64,000 nucleotides of DNA, from positions 2,547,730 to 2,611,729 of the forward strand of contig CAIIXF020000007.1 of the NCBI GenBank assembly GCA_903813345.2. Reading direction: 5' to 3'. The notes under the pieces are model-generated. The model had not been told where the DNA came from. It saw only the letters and a program-made list of their open reading frames with translations, and made no database searches. The translations under genes and the position numbers were made by a program. The stretch's first letter is position 1. Every line of letters begins with the position of its first letter. The DNA is from Owenia fusiformis (lineage: Eukaryota > Annelida > Polychaeta > Sabellida > Oweniidae). Of the stretch, positions 9,801 to 21,657 are shown piece after piece.

Positions 9801-11965
9801 TTGCTTGAGTTTCTGGGCTTAAAGTTAAACTACACATTCTCTTATAGTCTTTAGCGCGTAATCTTATGCATGTTGCTTTGATTCAGAATAAATGGCGCTG
9901 CGAGATTGCTTTCAATTTTGATAATTCCCTGTAAGTATACAATAAATCGCATATGGGATAAGAGGGATCTGCGTCCATATGAACGCAAGTTTGACCATTT
10001 ATGAACTCGAGGTGACCATTTTGCACGAAGTAAATGTTTTAACCATACATGGATCCAAGAAGGAACACAACCTGTCGGTAAGTACGATGTTGCATTGTTC
10101 TCTATCAGTTTATACCTGTATCAGAAATATTCATCATGGTAAACCATGTCTCATTTCTTATTTTATATCTCGTTTCTGATCCAGGGACCCAAATTCTAGG
10201 CTTTTGAGATATTTCGTATTTATTATGGGCTAGCTATAGCTATCAATATATAATAACGCAATATCATAAAATGTTACCAGGTAAATTCAGATAAAAAGGA
10301 AACGACCACAATACAACAGAGATGAGATAAAAAGTGCCAGAGCTAGAACACATTCTGATCTATCAGACCACAGCCTCTTTTGCTTTTGTACTTTTCTTTA
10401 TTAAGAATTCTCCTGTGGGTGAACAATCTATGCTGCCCTGCATGTTGCAAGTAAAACAATGACTTTATCAGAATGAGAAATGAAACATTACTATATGTAA
10501 TTATATTCTATTAAACAAACAATACAATACAATACAATACATTACAATTACAATACAATAAAATTACAAAACCTCGCTTGTCGAACAGCATGGTAAGTGG
10601 GGTGAAACGCCTAAATTGAATAACATATGTTTTTTGCAAAGTTCGCGTGTATACATTTTTTATATGTCAAGTTGTTTTTATCTTTGACATCGCATCTTTT
10701 AATGGCTCGGCTCTAACCCATTTTTGACAAGGTCTACAATATTAATCTGACAAAATAGCAGATGTTGCATTATTAAAAAGATATTTTAAAAATTGTTCTG
10801 TAGCAATCGGCTTATTTGACAGGTTCATGGTGCTCTCTGGAACAAGCGTTTACCATCGATCAGTACCTGATTGACAAGCCTTTTAGGCAAAACTCAATAT
10901 ATTAGCATAGATAAACGAAAGATTCTCTATATGTCAAGGGTCATTGTTACAACATCGTAACCCCGAAACATCTTGTCCAATTCAATTAGGATACAGTCAA
11001 TTTATTCCCATAAAGACATTTCGTGTTAAACTGATGTCGTGTTTTATTTTGACATCCATATGACATTAAAATCATATTCAAGTTATAATATCCGTGTATA
11101 GCACTATCGCATCATGCTTTCATCTCTATTAAGCTTTTCAGTGTTATGATCCATAGTCCGGTAAATCACTGGGTTACGTTTGCCAGTACCCTTTTTCACA
11201 TCGTGGGGCCCATAGTCCCTACCCCTCTCTCAAGTTATAGAAAAAGAGAGACTCTGATAAATCAGAATATCTTTTTCATAGTTTAATTTCGTTTACAATA
11301 TTTAAAGAGAGCTTATCATTATTTTTTGTTATTGCCTCAGGAAAGCATTATATGTGATGTTGAATTTTGAACATTACAATTGTTATATGTCTCTGTTTTG
11401 GCTTTGTTTTGATGATATTAAAATAACTTAATAAAAAGCACAATCAGAGGCAGAGAGCAAGCAACCTCTTCAACCTTATCGCAATTTGATCGGTTTAACT
11501 TGATCTTGTGGTAATATGTTTCCTAAAGTTAACATTATTTTCTGCATGTTGAATCTAAGACAATGTATTTATTGACACAGTTTAGAAGGAATGGTAAAGA
11601 ACGATTTTACAATGAGCGTAATTAATTGTAAATAGCCCATTACTTGACTTTTTTGAGCTCGCCCCATTGATTCTATTTCTCTCAATTTATGACTATCATT
11701 ACATATCAAGTTCCTAATCAAAATGCCAATATATTTTTTCGGGGATAACACGTAATATGCTCAAATACACTTATTAACCTGGTCTTGGTACAAGCCCTTG
11801 TGACCCTCCCTCACACTAAAACCTGTACACAAGCAAAGTGGTGGAAACGTATTAACATAGGGGGGGGGGGGGTGGTTGAAACTTGGAGCAACACAATTAT
11901 AAAGCCGAATCTAAAGTTCCCAGTGTAAGGATTCATCATCAACGTCGGTATTTCACGTTGACTAT
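6890..11965. other. Long stretch without recognised genes
   Basis: About 5 kb of AT-rich DNA with only short random frames (for example at 8258-8455, 8831-9115 and 9979-10179), none with a recognisable domain or convincing splice context. The only local structures noted are an ACAAT-type microsatellite and a G run near its end. Intronic or intergenic status cannot be told. Confidence 0.5.
10518..10572 (+). repeat. ACAAT-type microsatellite
   Basis: Several consecutive ACAAT units, ending in interrupted ATTACAA variants. A simple tandem repeat with no other signal. Confidence 0.8.
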
Positions 11966-11969
11966 CCAG

Positions 11970-12247
11970 ACCCCGTGTATCTCGAGAAAGTTCCCGCTGA
12001 CATCGCGAGCAATGTGCGCATGTTAAGCGGGGCCTTGAGAGAAATGGTAAAATATAGTTGTAGTTGAAGTACGTCCTTGCCCTGTAACTAAAATAGCCTT
12101 TGTACTATGAAATAAAGTTGTGCTGAAATTCACTTACCAACGTTTCGTAGAAAATTTATATTTCAATATTTATCATATTTCTCAAGGCCCCGCTTCTAGC
12201 ATGAGCTCATTGCCCGCGATCTCAGCGGGGCCTGGCTTGTCCCCGTG
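11970..12247. mobile_element. Foldback element with GC-rich inverted arms
   Basis: Left arm about 11970-12045 and right arm about 12176-12247 are imperfect inverted copies about 70 bp long. Both contain a block near AAGCGGGGCCTTGAGA and a shared GATCGCG/CATCGCG segment. The GC-rich arms stand out from the AT-rich surroundings. No target duplication was recognised and no ORF belongs to it. Confidence 0.5.
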
Positions 12248-12249
12248 GT

Positions 12250-13610
12250 ATTTGCTGATAAAGAAAATAATTGTCTCCTTGGCTTTAAACCAAGACGGTT
12301 CGAAACCAAATATTGGAATTGTCTGACTAAGTGCACGATAATCCGATTTTTGATCTTATGCAACAAACGCCACTACATGTGTGTACATAGCCCATGTCTT
12401 ACTCATAGCACTTTCCGTTTATATGCAATCTAATTAGCCATTTAATTGATGAGCGAAGATTCAATTATCATATTGATTATTGATCGACGTTTCCTCAAAG
12501 TATTTAATTAAAATCATCGGGTAGTATTCTTTGACAACATTCTGATACTCATCACATCTATATGTCTTGCAATTAGCAATCCAAACCCGAAGAGAGGGGA
12601 GAGAATTGAAGAATAGCAGACAGGCGTACTGTGCCCTTTTACAAAAGGCCGGGCTCTTCGCAGAAGTGGAGTATGTTTGAAAAAGACCATAGTCCCAATT
12701 TGAAAAGATTATAGCTCCAAGGGCATAATAAATCATTTCACTGTGAAAGAATATGCCCCCAAGAAAGCTAGATCCAATAGGATAATGTCTTTAATGTTTC
12801 TTTATTTGGATCAAGTACCCAGAGATTAAAGATTCATGATTCTGATCGCACATATGAATAATTAGTTTTACATAGTAACAATAATTCAATATATTGAATA
12901 AGCACCTAGGTGTCCAAGGGAATATGAGAGGTTATAGGAGTTCATTGCTCCCTATCATATTGATAGTCGGCATATGTTTCTGTTGTCAAACTAGCAATAC
13001 GATAGGAAGAAGTTGTAAGAAGACTAATATGTCATGTTGTTTAAACTTTCTCTATGTAGAATGTTGAATTTGTGTACTGGTTTTTGTACCCAAACCCTTG
13101 ATTTTCAGAGCTATAGTACATTCGGTGTAGACGAAGCCCTCTTTTAAAGAACGAATCTAATTATCGGAAAGGGTACAAAACGCGAACGTGACACGAAGGA
13201 ATAGTCTTGACGACCTTATTTTTACACAACAATTGTAATAGACAAAGGATATAGAATATAAAGGCAAATGTGTTATGTTTTGTATTCTCTAGAACTTGAA
13301 TGGAAATTGTAGAGTTGATATGTTCAGGTGTTGATAAATTAAAAGCTATCATTATCCGTTAATACATCGACTTCACCAGTTCCGAAGAAACAATGGACTG
13401 GGTCCCCCGACCGGCTGTCCATTCAATGCTTAAGGTGGTTGTTTACCCGCCCGTTCGTTTTTACTTTTAGAGTTAGAAAACATTTTCATCCCTATGTTAG
13501 GAAATAAGAGATTAGGGCAATAAAAGACAGTATTATCTGAACAACATGATTTTTTAATTTTTGCACACTCTGGAAAGTTTAATAACTGATTTTAAGAAAT
13601 AAATATCTTT
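12250..13610. other. Stretch without recognised genes
   Basis: AT-rich DNA between a foldback element and the LINE tail. Frames of 60-91 codons occur on both strands, but none shows a domain or biased composition. Nothing else was identified. Confidence 0.45.
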
Positions 13611-13616
13611 ATAATT

Positions 13617-15240
13617 ATAATATAATAATAATAAGATTTTATTTCATATAAGGCCTCTGGCCCATTGTGTACATAGTATGTTTACAATAGTTTAATATTG
13701 GTTGCTTCAATAATTAATAGTGATAACTTCTTTAGGAGGATAGCATTTTTTGTTTTCATCAATTGGATGAATTGATCTGTGCTATAGTTTTCTACAAAGG
13801 TAATGTCAAGACTTAGTCTAATATTATGGTATCTAGGACACTTACACATTACATGGTACTCATCCTCTATTATTATGGTACAATATTTACACATTCTATT
13901 GTCTCTTACAATATTACGGTGTCTTCCCGTTTCAATTTCAAAACAGTGGTTCGAAACTCTAAATTTTGCTAGAGCTTTAATACATCTATATTCTAAATTA
14001 CATAATAAATAAAATTCAGGCTCTAAAATATTTTTAAATTGCATATATGTATATAATTTGGGGCTTTCCCTGAGTTTCCCTAGCCAAGCTTGGCTGTACA
14101 TATCCTGAAGTCTTTGCTTAAATATAAAAATAAAATATAATTGGTTCCCTACACTTTGCTCAAACCATGCATGTCCAAATCCCAGTGAAAAAAGCAAATA
14201 TTTGATTTTTGATGCCCAAGTTGTTTTTCCCGATTGATCTAGTTGATAAAGCATTGTATAGCATGATTTAGGATGTCTATGATTAGGCATTTCTGTTAAT
14301 TTTATCCAGTATTTTATGGTTTTAAGCATATAAGTGGTACAAAGTGGAAGTCTGCCACATTCGCCTAATGCTGCTGCATCATTTGATTGTGGTCCCACAC
14401 CTATATAATATTTACAAAATTGAGCTTGTGTACATTCAATTACATTACACCATTCATATCCCCACATCTCTGAACCATAGCACAAGATGGGTGTTACCAT
14501 GGCATCAAACAGAGAGAACATAAGTTTAAGTGGTATTCTTCCACACTTTTGGTTAAGTTGTTTGAGTAAAATAATAGATTTCTTTGCTTGTGAAGCAAGC
14601 TGACTTTTAGCTGGAGACCAGGAGAGTCTTGTGGAAAATAGTATACCTAGATACTTATAATATGATATTTGTTCTATCTCTGCTCCTTCGAAATAAAATT
14701 TTTCATTTTGCCTGAGGGGACCACCATTCCTGAACACCATCACATTTGTTTTCGATAAATTTACTTTCATTCCCCATTTACGTGAAAAGCTACCTAAGGT
14801 ATCAAGTTGTTTTTGCACATTTGGTACAGTGTTACCTATACAATTTAAGTCATCCACATAACACAATGCCATTATATTAGGGGAACCTTCTACAATATGG
14901 ATTCCTTGGCAGTTTTGTTCCCTCAGCATGTTAAAAAATGAGTTTACATACATAATGAACCACGTTGGGCTGAGTGAATCTCCTTGAAATATACCCTTTG
15001 TACATGGAAAAAAATTTGTAATTCCTTTTACATGTTTAATAGTATGGATATCTTGCTCTATATTTGCATTTATCTCGCATTTAACACAGCATTGAAGTTT
15101 ACTGTACATCGATTGATATAGTTTTAACACGTTACCATGGATACCTGTAGTCATCATTTTATAAAATAGGTGGCGGTGGGGTATATTATCAAACGCTTTT
15201 GAGAAAGTTACCGACTTCGTTTTTACGCCCCCACCACATT
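13617..15240 (-). mobile_element. 5'-truncated non-LTR retrotransposon (LINE)
   Basis: A minus-strand LINE remnant. The 3' end carries an AATAAA-like stretch followed by a short run of TTA repeats (about 13617-13645 on the plus strand), as in many invertebrate LINEs ending in a microsatellite rather than poly(A). The 5' end stops abruptly near 15230-15240, in the middle of the reverse-transcriptase domain at motif A. Truncation there is the normal outcome of incomplete target-primed reverse transcription. No target duplication was identified. Confidence 0.85.
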
Positions 15241-15316
15241 GTCTGGTCGGCCTAGGCGCGTCCGTATATCTGTTCGTACATCTGGCAGAAGTGTTCTCCA
15301 AAAATGCAGATATCAT
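13682..15316 (-). pseudogene. LINE reverse transcriptase, C-terminal part, 5' truncated
   Basis: A 544-codon open frame that is real LINE protein from about residue 34 on; the first ~33 residues are flanking DNA read through. Seen: the end of motif A (SKAFDNIPH) with Thr where the catalytic Asp should be, right at the junction; GIFQGDSLSP (about 108-117); the YVDD box (about 153-156); NLSKT and YLGILFS of the thumb; then a long C-terminal region ending in a CX2CX8HX4C knuckle (Cys 476, Cys 479, His 488, Cys 493). This layout is typical of I/Jockey-type LINEs; the exact clade is not settled. It lacks the endonuclease, motif A Asp and the upstream ORF, so it cannot move itself. That 500 codons remain open suggests a fairly young insertion. 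Confidence 0.85.
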
Positions 15317-15319
15317 TTT

Positions 15320-17350
15320 AAATTTTCAGGTATAACTTTTGAGAGCAGGAGGTTGAAAAAAAATTCGACTCGATAAATACTTCCTGTCGGCCATTTTGAA
15401 GTCAAATGCCTAATGTTGCTAAAAAACTGCCGTACATGGAATATTATTATTCGTTACATTATTACACGTAACAATTGGAGGAAGTCCATAACGGGAACCA
15501 AAGATTTGAAGCACAACCAACACCACTATGCCTTCTCAATCTGCTTTGACCAGTTGAACTCACTTTAGAAAAAGTTCCTCGTGATTGACCACATGACCAC
15601 AACTTAAGATATATTTTTATTTACGGATTCTTATTGATGTCTCCCCCGACGCTCGTTTATCAAACTCTGCTTCATTCGTTTGTATTCTAATATTCATGGA
15701 ACACTTTTATGCCTTTGTGTTCAAAGTAAATGGAAATGCGAAGTTAGTAAACTTAGACATGCTAATAAATTTAGTTAGTTCAATCATTCGCACACATTAT
15801 TCATTTGAATTTGATCTCTAGGGTTAATTGAGTCATATTTATCCGTCATATCTTCAATCTAATTTTGATATATGGCATGATCGGTTAGCAAAGTTACTCT
15901 GATGAAACGTTTTAAGTTTTGGGTCACACAAATCTTGTTCACTGAGGAAAGGTTGAAAATACCTCAAATTTCCTGAGTGAATTATTGCAATTTGAAAGCT
16001 AGAGGGAACTATGAATGTTGCTGGTCATTTATCAACGGTTTGTTTATGACTATTTGTTGCGTTCTTCAATCGCAATATTCCTCGTGGTTATTTGTGGTTT
16101 AGTGTTGGAATTAAGAAGAATACGTCTGGAAGGCAAACAAATAAAGTAGATGGTTACTGGGCGATATTTCACGATTAGTAATTTCAAATGCTCATTATGA
16201 GATACTGTTCTTCTTTGCAATACATTTCCCTTAATGATTCACGGGGTATTCATCGAGCATCATTACGTAAACAATTCGCTTATAAATAGTTTGAATTATT
16301 TCATGTTTCTTTTTGTCTGATCCATAATTCTTCTGTGGAAGAACCCTGGAGATTGAGTTGTTAATGTGTATTATCCCAGTCCATCGTCCAATTTCGGTCT
16401 ACATGAACGTGAAGGTTCGAATTCAGAGCGGAAAGGGTGCAGTGTTGACCTTGAAGTTGATATCACATCTCGGAAAGAGAGCTTTATTTATAACGTGGTC
16501 ACATTTGCTCCGATCTTCAAGACCGGCGCCCCGGCCGATGAGTAATTTGTTCAAAACCGATTTGCAATTTTGAACAAAATACTCCCATTCTTTCGAAGGA
16601 AAACCGAATCATCGAATAAATTCAGCAATCGATTTCAAACTCATGGCCACCGTGACAAAAAGTCAAATAACATTTGAAGTAAATTGTATAATTCCATCAC
16701 TTTATACATGATTATACACATATAAAGAACAAAATAAAAAGTAAAAGAAAATACTTTTGATTTTACTAATATGATGTTTTTCTTTCATCAGTGCATATTT
16801 ATCATTTCAAAATTTGATCAACGTTTGATATCGTGAGAGATTACAATTTTTATCAAATAAATATATGAAACTACAAAGGGAGTTCAACAATGCTGCTATT
16901 GAAGCTTAGGTCCTCCCTAACAATTTTAAATGTTACTATACAGTAAACACAATAACCTATACAAAGTTACATTGAATAAAAGTAGTGTCAAAATACTCAA
17001 CTGAAAATTGCAATTTTATATTGCGAACGTTGAACACTTATCGAAAAATTCGGTTAATTGTTTGAGGATAGGCCTCTCATTTATTGTGTTTGGCCATTCA
17101 ATGACATTGCTTTGCTGATCCAGAATGATAGCATTTCATAATTGCCTCCTAAGACAATCTTGTCCAAAGACGTCATCCGATGGAAGTTCAAGGTCAAGCT
17201 GTTTCTGTAGATTGATATATGGTGCAGCATTTTGGGGTATTTCTCCTTGTCTTGCTCATTTGTTTCTGGATGTGCCCATTTGATGCTTCAATTAAAGAAA
17301 CCCTATACAATTGATCTACGAAATATTTATCCCACTGAATGGGAAGCCTA
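15320..17350. other. Stretch without recognised genes
   Basis: Two kilobases of AT-rich DNA between the LINE junction and the palindromic element. A 71-codon frame at 16358-16573 has no recognisable domain. No repeats were noticed beyond short A/T runs. Confidence 0.45.
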
Positions 17351-18033
17351 GAATACCAGTAGATAGAAAACTGAGGGCATCAGGCCGCCACGGGCCGCCA
17401 CGGGCCCGGGGCTTTCAAAATCTCTGAAGATGAGCAGGAGATATAGATGAGCAGGAGATAAATTAATTGGATGGGGATTAGGAGATAAATTAATTGGATG
17501 GGGCTTTCATCTTAAATGTGTAAAAATGATAGATAAGATGCGCATGACATCATTGTTATCTTAAATGGGTGAGAAATGTATTTCTTGGACTGAATAGTAA
17601 AGTACAAAATAAATCCTTTTAATATTATTTTAAATTTGGTATAATCCATTAACAGTGTTTACAATTCTACTTTCAATATTAACCCAACATTGAAAAGAAT
17701 CAATAATCCTATTGAGCTGGTCAAACAAATACTGTTCGCATAAAAGGAAAGAGAACTGGATTTTGGATTAAATATGTGTACAGATGAAAAGGTTTATTTA
17801 TTTAAGTCCAATATTGAATTGACCGTTGAAAAGGTTTATTTATTTAAGTCCTATATTGAATTGACCATTTGATCTTACTATACTTGATTTCAACAATAAT
17901 GGTCTTTTAATGTAATAATTGAATGTTGACATTTAATTGTGTCATCACAGTGTTAATCCTTCATATTCTAGAACATCTTTTGTTTACAGTATAATCCCCT
18001 TTTTCAAAAACAGATTATAGCGATGAGTCATTA

Positions 18034-18051
18034 TTCTGGAAGGTTCCAGAA
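18034..18051 (+). promoter_or_regulatory. Heat-shock element, four alternating boxes, left arm
   Basis: TTCtgGAAggTTCcaGAA: four perfect alternating TTC/GAA boxes spaced by 2 bp, the arrangement bound by trimeric heat-shock factor in animals. It lies about 245 bp upstream of the gene start at 18297. A weaker copy, TTCtaGAAcaTCT, lies at 17966-17978. Binding is inferred from the motif only. Confidence 0.65.
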
Positions 18052-18296
18052 GTTTGACAGAAAAATCTATTGAATGTATCTTAAGAATATAAATAATCTT
18101 TCAACTTTCTAATCTGGAATGGTCAATAACAACAAGAACTACATTAATTCACGACATCAGTTTCTAAGAATATCACGACATCAGATGTTGATAAGAAGTT
18201 GATATTGATGCCACTTGACAATATATATTGAGTGAAATATTCAAATCTTTATCATTTCAATCCTCATACTTGATATATACACATCAACTAAAAACC

Positions 18297-18671
18297 ATGA
18301 AACTAGTACCATATGTAGACAACCCAGAACACTGGTTGAAACTTATTCGAGCTGGGAGACAGAATAGATTGAAAGTATCTCAAACAGGAAGAGGGTGGAT
18401 AGGCATAGATGACATTAAAGAAGATACTAAACCGGTATTAATCATATCACCCATGACTGCAGTTGTCGACAGAGCAAAGGCACAATTGAAACGTCAACAT
18501 GAAGATATGAAACATGAAGAGTATAGACCATCTAAAGAGAAACAACAAAACTCTGTAAATATAAAGAAGAAACATCCATTTAAACAGAAAAAACAAAACA
18601 CTTCGAATACAAGAAAGAAACGGACATTCTTATACAAACCACCTGGTATCCCAGCAAGGATGGACGATTAA
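18297..18671 (+). CDS. Small basic protein of the palindromic element, left copy
   Basis: A 124-residue protein of unassigned function, the only gene in the arm. I start it at ATG 18297, which has A at -3 and an MKLVPY start typical of small virion-type proteins; an upstream in-frame ATG at 18228 would add 23 unremarkable residues. Residues 1-65 are mixed, with a PEHW segment and a Gly-rich turn (QTGRGWIGID, about 29-38). Residues 66-115 are strongly basic and hydrophilic (KKKHPFKQKK, TRKKRT), suggesting nucleic-acid binding. The tail is PPGIPARMDD. No signal peptide or membrane segment. A poly(A) signal follows 30 bp after the stop. In a Polinton-like context it could be one of the small unassigned proteins (such as PX) or a DNA-packing core protein; this is only inference. 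Confidence 0.7.
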   Translation: MKLVPYVDNPEHWLKLIRAGRQNRLKVSQTGRGWIGIDDIKEDTKPVLIISPMTAVVDRAKAQLKRQHEDMKHEEYRPSKEKQQNSVNIKKKHPFKQKKQNTSNTRKKRTFLYKPPGIPARMDD

Positions 18672-18701
18672 AGTTATTTGTATATAATACTGAACGATAT
18701 G

Positions 18702-18707
18702 AATAAA
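18702..18707 (+). terminator. Poly(A) signal of the left-arm gene
   Basis: AATAAA 30 bp after the stop codon, in an AT-rich stretch. It gives the small gene a compact transcription unit. The mirrored signal is at 21247-21252. Confidence 0.6.
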
Positions 18708-18774
18708 AATAAATAACTAAAGTTTCAAATGTTGTTGCTATTTACAGTCATTTACAAATGGTTTGAATATGTAT

Positions 18775-18970
18775 GAGCATTAGTTAGCATTACCTCATTA
18801 GCATCTGTTAGCATTATCATTAGCATATGTTAGCATCTGTTAGCATTATCATTAGTATCTGTTAGCATTACCATTAGCATATGTTAGCATCTGTTACCAT
18901 TACCATTAGCATATGTTAGCATCTGTTAGCATTACATCATTAGCATATGTTAGCATTATTTAGCATTAGT
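18775..18970 (+). repeat. TTAGCAT short tandem repeats, left arm
   Basis: About 200 bp of irregular units built on TTAGCAT with CTG, ATG, TAT or ACC joins. Mirrored at 20984-21179. It separates the gene from the larger TGTTCAC array. Confidence 0.8.
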
Positions 18971-19922
18971 TTTACAAATGTTCACTGATGTTCACAAATG
19001 TTCACTGATGTTCACAAATGTTCAAAAATGTTCACTAGTATTGTTCACAAATGTTCACTGATGTTCACAAATGTTCAAAAATGTTCACTAGTATTGTTCA
19101 CAAATGTTCACTGATGTTCACAAATGTTCACTAGTATTGTTCACAAATGTTCACTGATGTTCACAAATGTTCACTAGTATTGTTCACAAATGTTCACTGA
19201 TGTTCACAAATGTTCACTAGTATTGTTCACAAATGTTCACTGATGTTCACTAGTATTGTTCACTGATGTTCACAAATGTTCACTGATGTTCACAAATGTT
19301 CAAAAATGTTCACTAGTATTGTTCACAAATGTTCACAAATGTTCACTAGTATTGTTCACAAATGTTCACTGATGTTCACAAATGTTCAAAAATGTTCACT
19401 AGTATTGTTCACAAATGTTCACTGATGTTCACAAATGTTCACTAGTATTGTTCACAAATGTTCACTGATGTTCACAAATGTTCACTAGTATTGTTCACAA
19501 ATGTTCACTGATGTTCACAAATGTTCACTAGTATTGTTCACAAATGTTCACTGATGTTCACTAGTATTGTTCACTGATGTTCACAAATGTTCACTGATGT
19601 TCACAAATGTTCAAAAATGTTCACTAGTATTGTTCACAAATGTTCACAAATGTTCACTAGTATTGTTCACAAATGTTCACTGATGTTCACAAATGTTCAA
19701 AAATGTTCACTAGTATTGTTCACAAATGTTCACAAATGTTCACTAGTATTGTTCACAAATGTTCACTGATGTTCACTAGTATTGTTCACTGATGTTCACT
19801 GATGTTCACTAGTATTGTTCACTGATGTTCACAAATGTTCACAAATGTTCACTAGTATTGTTCACAAATGTTCACTAGTATTGTTCACTGATGTTCACAA
19901 ATGTTCACTGATGTTCACAAAT
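18971..19922 (+). repeat. TGTTCAC satellite array, left arm
   Basis: About 950 bp of tandem units of three kinds: CTGATGTTCA, CAAATGTTCA and CTAGTATTGTTCA. A higher-order period of about 311 bp is visible: the segment TTCAAAAATG followed by CTAGTATTG recurs at 19299 and 19610. Short frames across it only reflect the repeat. Its position next to the core could mean a replication or protein-binding role, but no function is shown. Confidence 0.85.
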
Positions 19923-20031
19923 GTTCACAGGGAATGAGGAGGAGGAGGAGGGGATGAGGAGGAGGGAATGAGGATGATGGAATGAGGAGGAGGATTAGGA
20001 GGGAATGAGGAGGAGAAGGAGGAGGAGGGGG
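19923..20031 (+). other. Purine-rich core spacer of the palindrome
   Basis: 109 bp, almost all G and A, built from GGAATGAGGAGGAGGA-type units. It is the only part of the element not duplicated in inverted form. A polypurine strand at the turn of a perfect palindrome could favour triplex or loop structure; it may also be the fold-back point where the second arm was copied. Confidence 0.75.
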
Positions 20032-20983
20032 ATTTGTGAACATCAGTGAACATTTGTGAACATCAGTGAACAATACTAGTGAACATTTGTGAACAATACT
20101 AGTGAACATTTGTGAACATTTGTGAACATCAGTGAACAATACTAGTGAACATCAGTGAACATCAGTGAACAATACTAGTGAACATCAGTGAACATTTGTG
20201 AACAATACTAGTGAACATTTGTGAACATTTGTGAACAATACTAGTGAACATTTTTGAACATTTGTGAACATCAGTGAACATTTGTGAACAATACTAGTGA
20301 ACATTTGTGAACATTTGTGAACAATACTAGTGAACATTTTTGAACATTTGTGAACATCAGTGAACATTTGTGAACATCAGTGAACAATACTAGTGAACAT
20401 CAGTGAACATTTGTGAACAATACTAGTGAACATTTGTGAACATCAGTGAACATTTGTGAACAATACTAGTGAACATTTGTGAACATCAGTGAACATTTGT
20501 GAACAATACTAGTGAACATTTGTGAACATCAGTGAACATTTGTGAACAATACTAGTGAACATTTTTGAACATTTGTGAACATCAGTGAACATTTGTGAAC
20601 AATACTAGTGAACATTTGTGAACATTTGTGAACAATACTAGTGAACATTTTTGAACATTTGTGAACATCAGTGAACATTTGTGAACATCAGTGAACAATA
20701 CTAGTGAACATCAGTGAACATTTGTGAACAATACTAGTGAACATTTGTGAACATCAGTGAACATTTGTGAACAATACTAGTGAACATTTGTGAACATCAG
20801 TGAACATTTGTGAACAATACTAGTGAACATTTGTGAACATCAGTGAACATTTGTGAACAATACTAGTGAACATTTTTGAACATTTGTGAACATCAGTGAA
20901 CATTTGTGAACAATACTAGTGAACATTTTTGAACATTTGTGAACATCAGTGAACATTTGTGAACATCAGTGAACATTTGTAAA
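20032..20983 (-). repeat. TGTTCAC satellite array, right arm
   Basis: Mirror image of the left array, reading GTGAACA units on the plus strand, with the same order of unit types at the inner end over the part compared. Confidence 0.85.
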
Positions 20984-21282
20984 ACTAATGCTAAATAATG
21001 CTAACATATGCTAATGATGTAATGCTAACAGATGCTAACATATGCTAATGGTAATGGTAACAGATGCTAACATATGCTAATGGTAATGCTAACAGATACT
21101 AATGATAATGCTAACAGATGCTAACATATGCTAATGATAATGCTAACAGATGCTAATGAGGTAATGCTAACTAATGCTCATACATATTCAAACCATTTGT
21201 AAATGACTGTAAATAGCAACAACATTTGAAACTTTAGTTATTTATTTTTATTCATATCGTTCAGTATTATATACAAATAACT

Positions 21283-21657
21283 TTAATCGTCCATCCTTGC
21301 TGGGATACCAGGTGGTTTGTATAAGAATGTCCGTTTCTTTCTTGTATTCGAAGTGTTTTGTTTTTTCTGTTTAAATGGATGTTTCTTCTTTATATTTACA
21401 GAGTTTTGTTGTTTCTCTTTAGATGGTCTATACTCTTCATGTTTCATATCTTCATGTTGACGTTTCAATTGTGCCTTTGCTCTGTCGACAACTGCAGTCA
21501 TGGGTGATATGATTAATACCGGTTTAGTATCTTCTTTAATGTCATCTATGCCTATCCACCCTCTTCCTGTTTGAGATACTTTCAATCTATTCTGTCTCCC
21601 AGCTCGAATAAGTTTCAACCAGTGTTCTGGGTTGTCTACATATGGTACTAGTTTCAT
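21283..21657 (-). CDS. Small basic protein of the palindromic element, right copy
   Basis: Second copy of the 124-residue protein, with an identical translation, on the opposite strand. Both copies point inward toward the core, each with its own upstream box and poly(A) signal. Two intact identical copies mean either very recent formation or homogenisation; since one copy would suffice for selection, identity more likely reflects the inverted-repeat structure than function. Confidence 0.7.
   Translation of the reverse strand: MKLVPYVDNPEHWLKLIRAGRQNRLKVSQTGRGWIGIDDIKEDTKPVLIISPMTAVVDRAKAQLKRQHEDMKHEEYRPSKEKQQNSVNIKKKHPFKQKKQNTSNTRKKRTFLYKPPGIPARMDD

Larger units (their letters stand above)
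17358..19922 (+). repeat. Left arm of the palindromic element
   Basis: In order: GC-rich end with two CGGGCCGCCA-type units (about 17385-17412); direct repeats around GAGCAGGAGATA and TTAATTGGATGGGG (about 17430-17505); AT-rich DNA; heat-shock-type box; gene; poly(A) signal; TTAGCAT repeats; TGTTCAC repeats up to the core. It mirrors 20032-22596. Confidence 0.85.

Noticed and set aside
19587-20367. Open frames of MFTDVHKCS-type repeats in both arms
   Set aside because: Readings of the TGTTCAC satellite; identical on both sides because of the palindrome.
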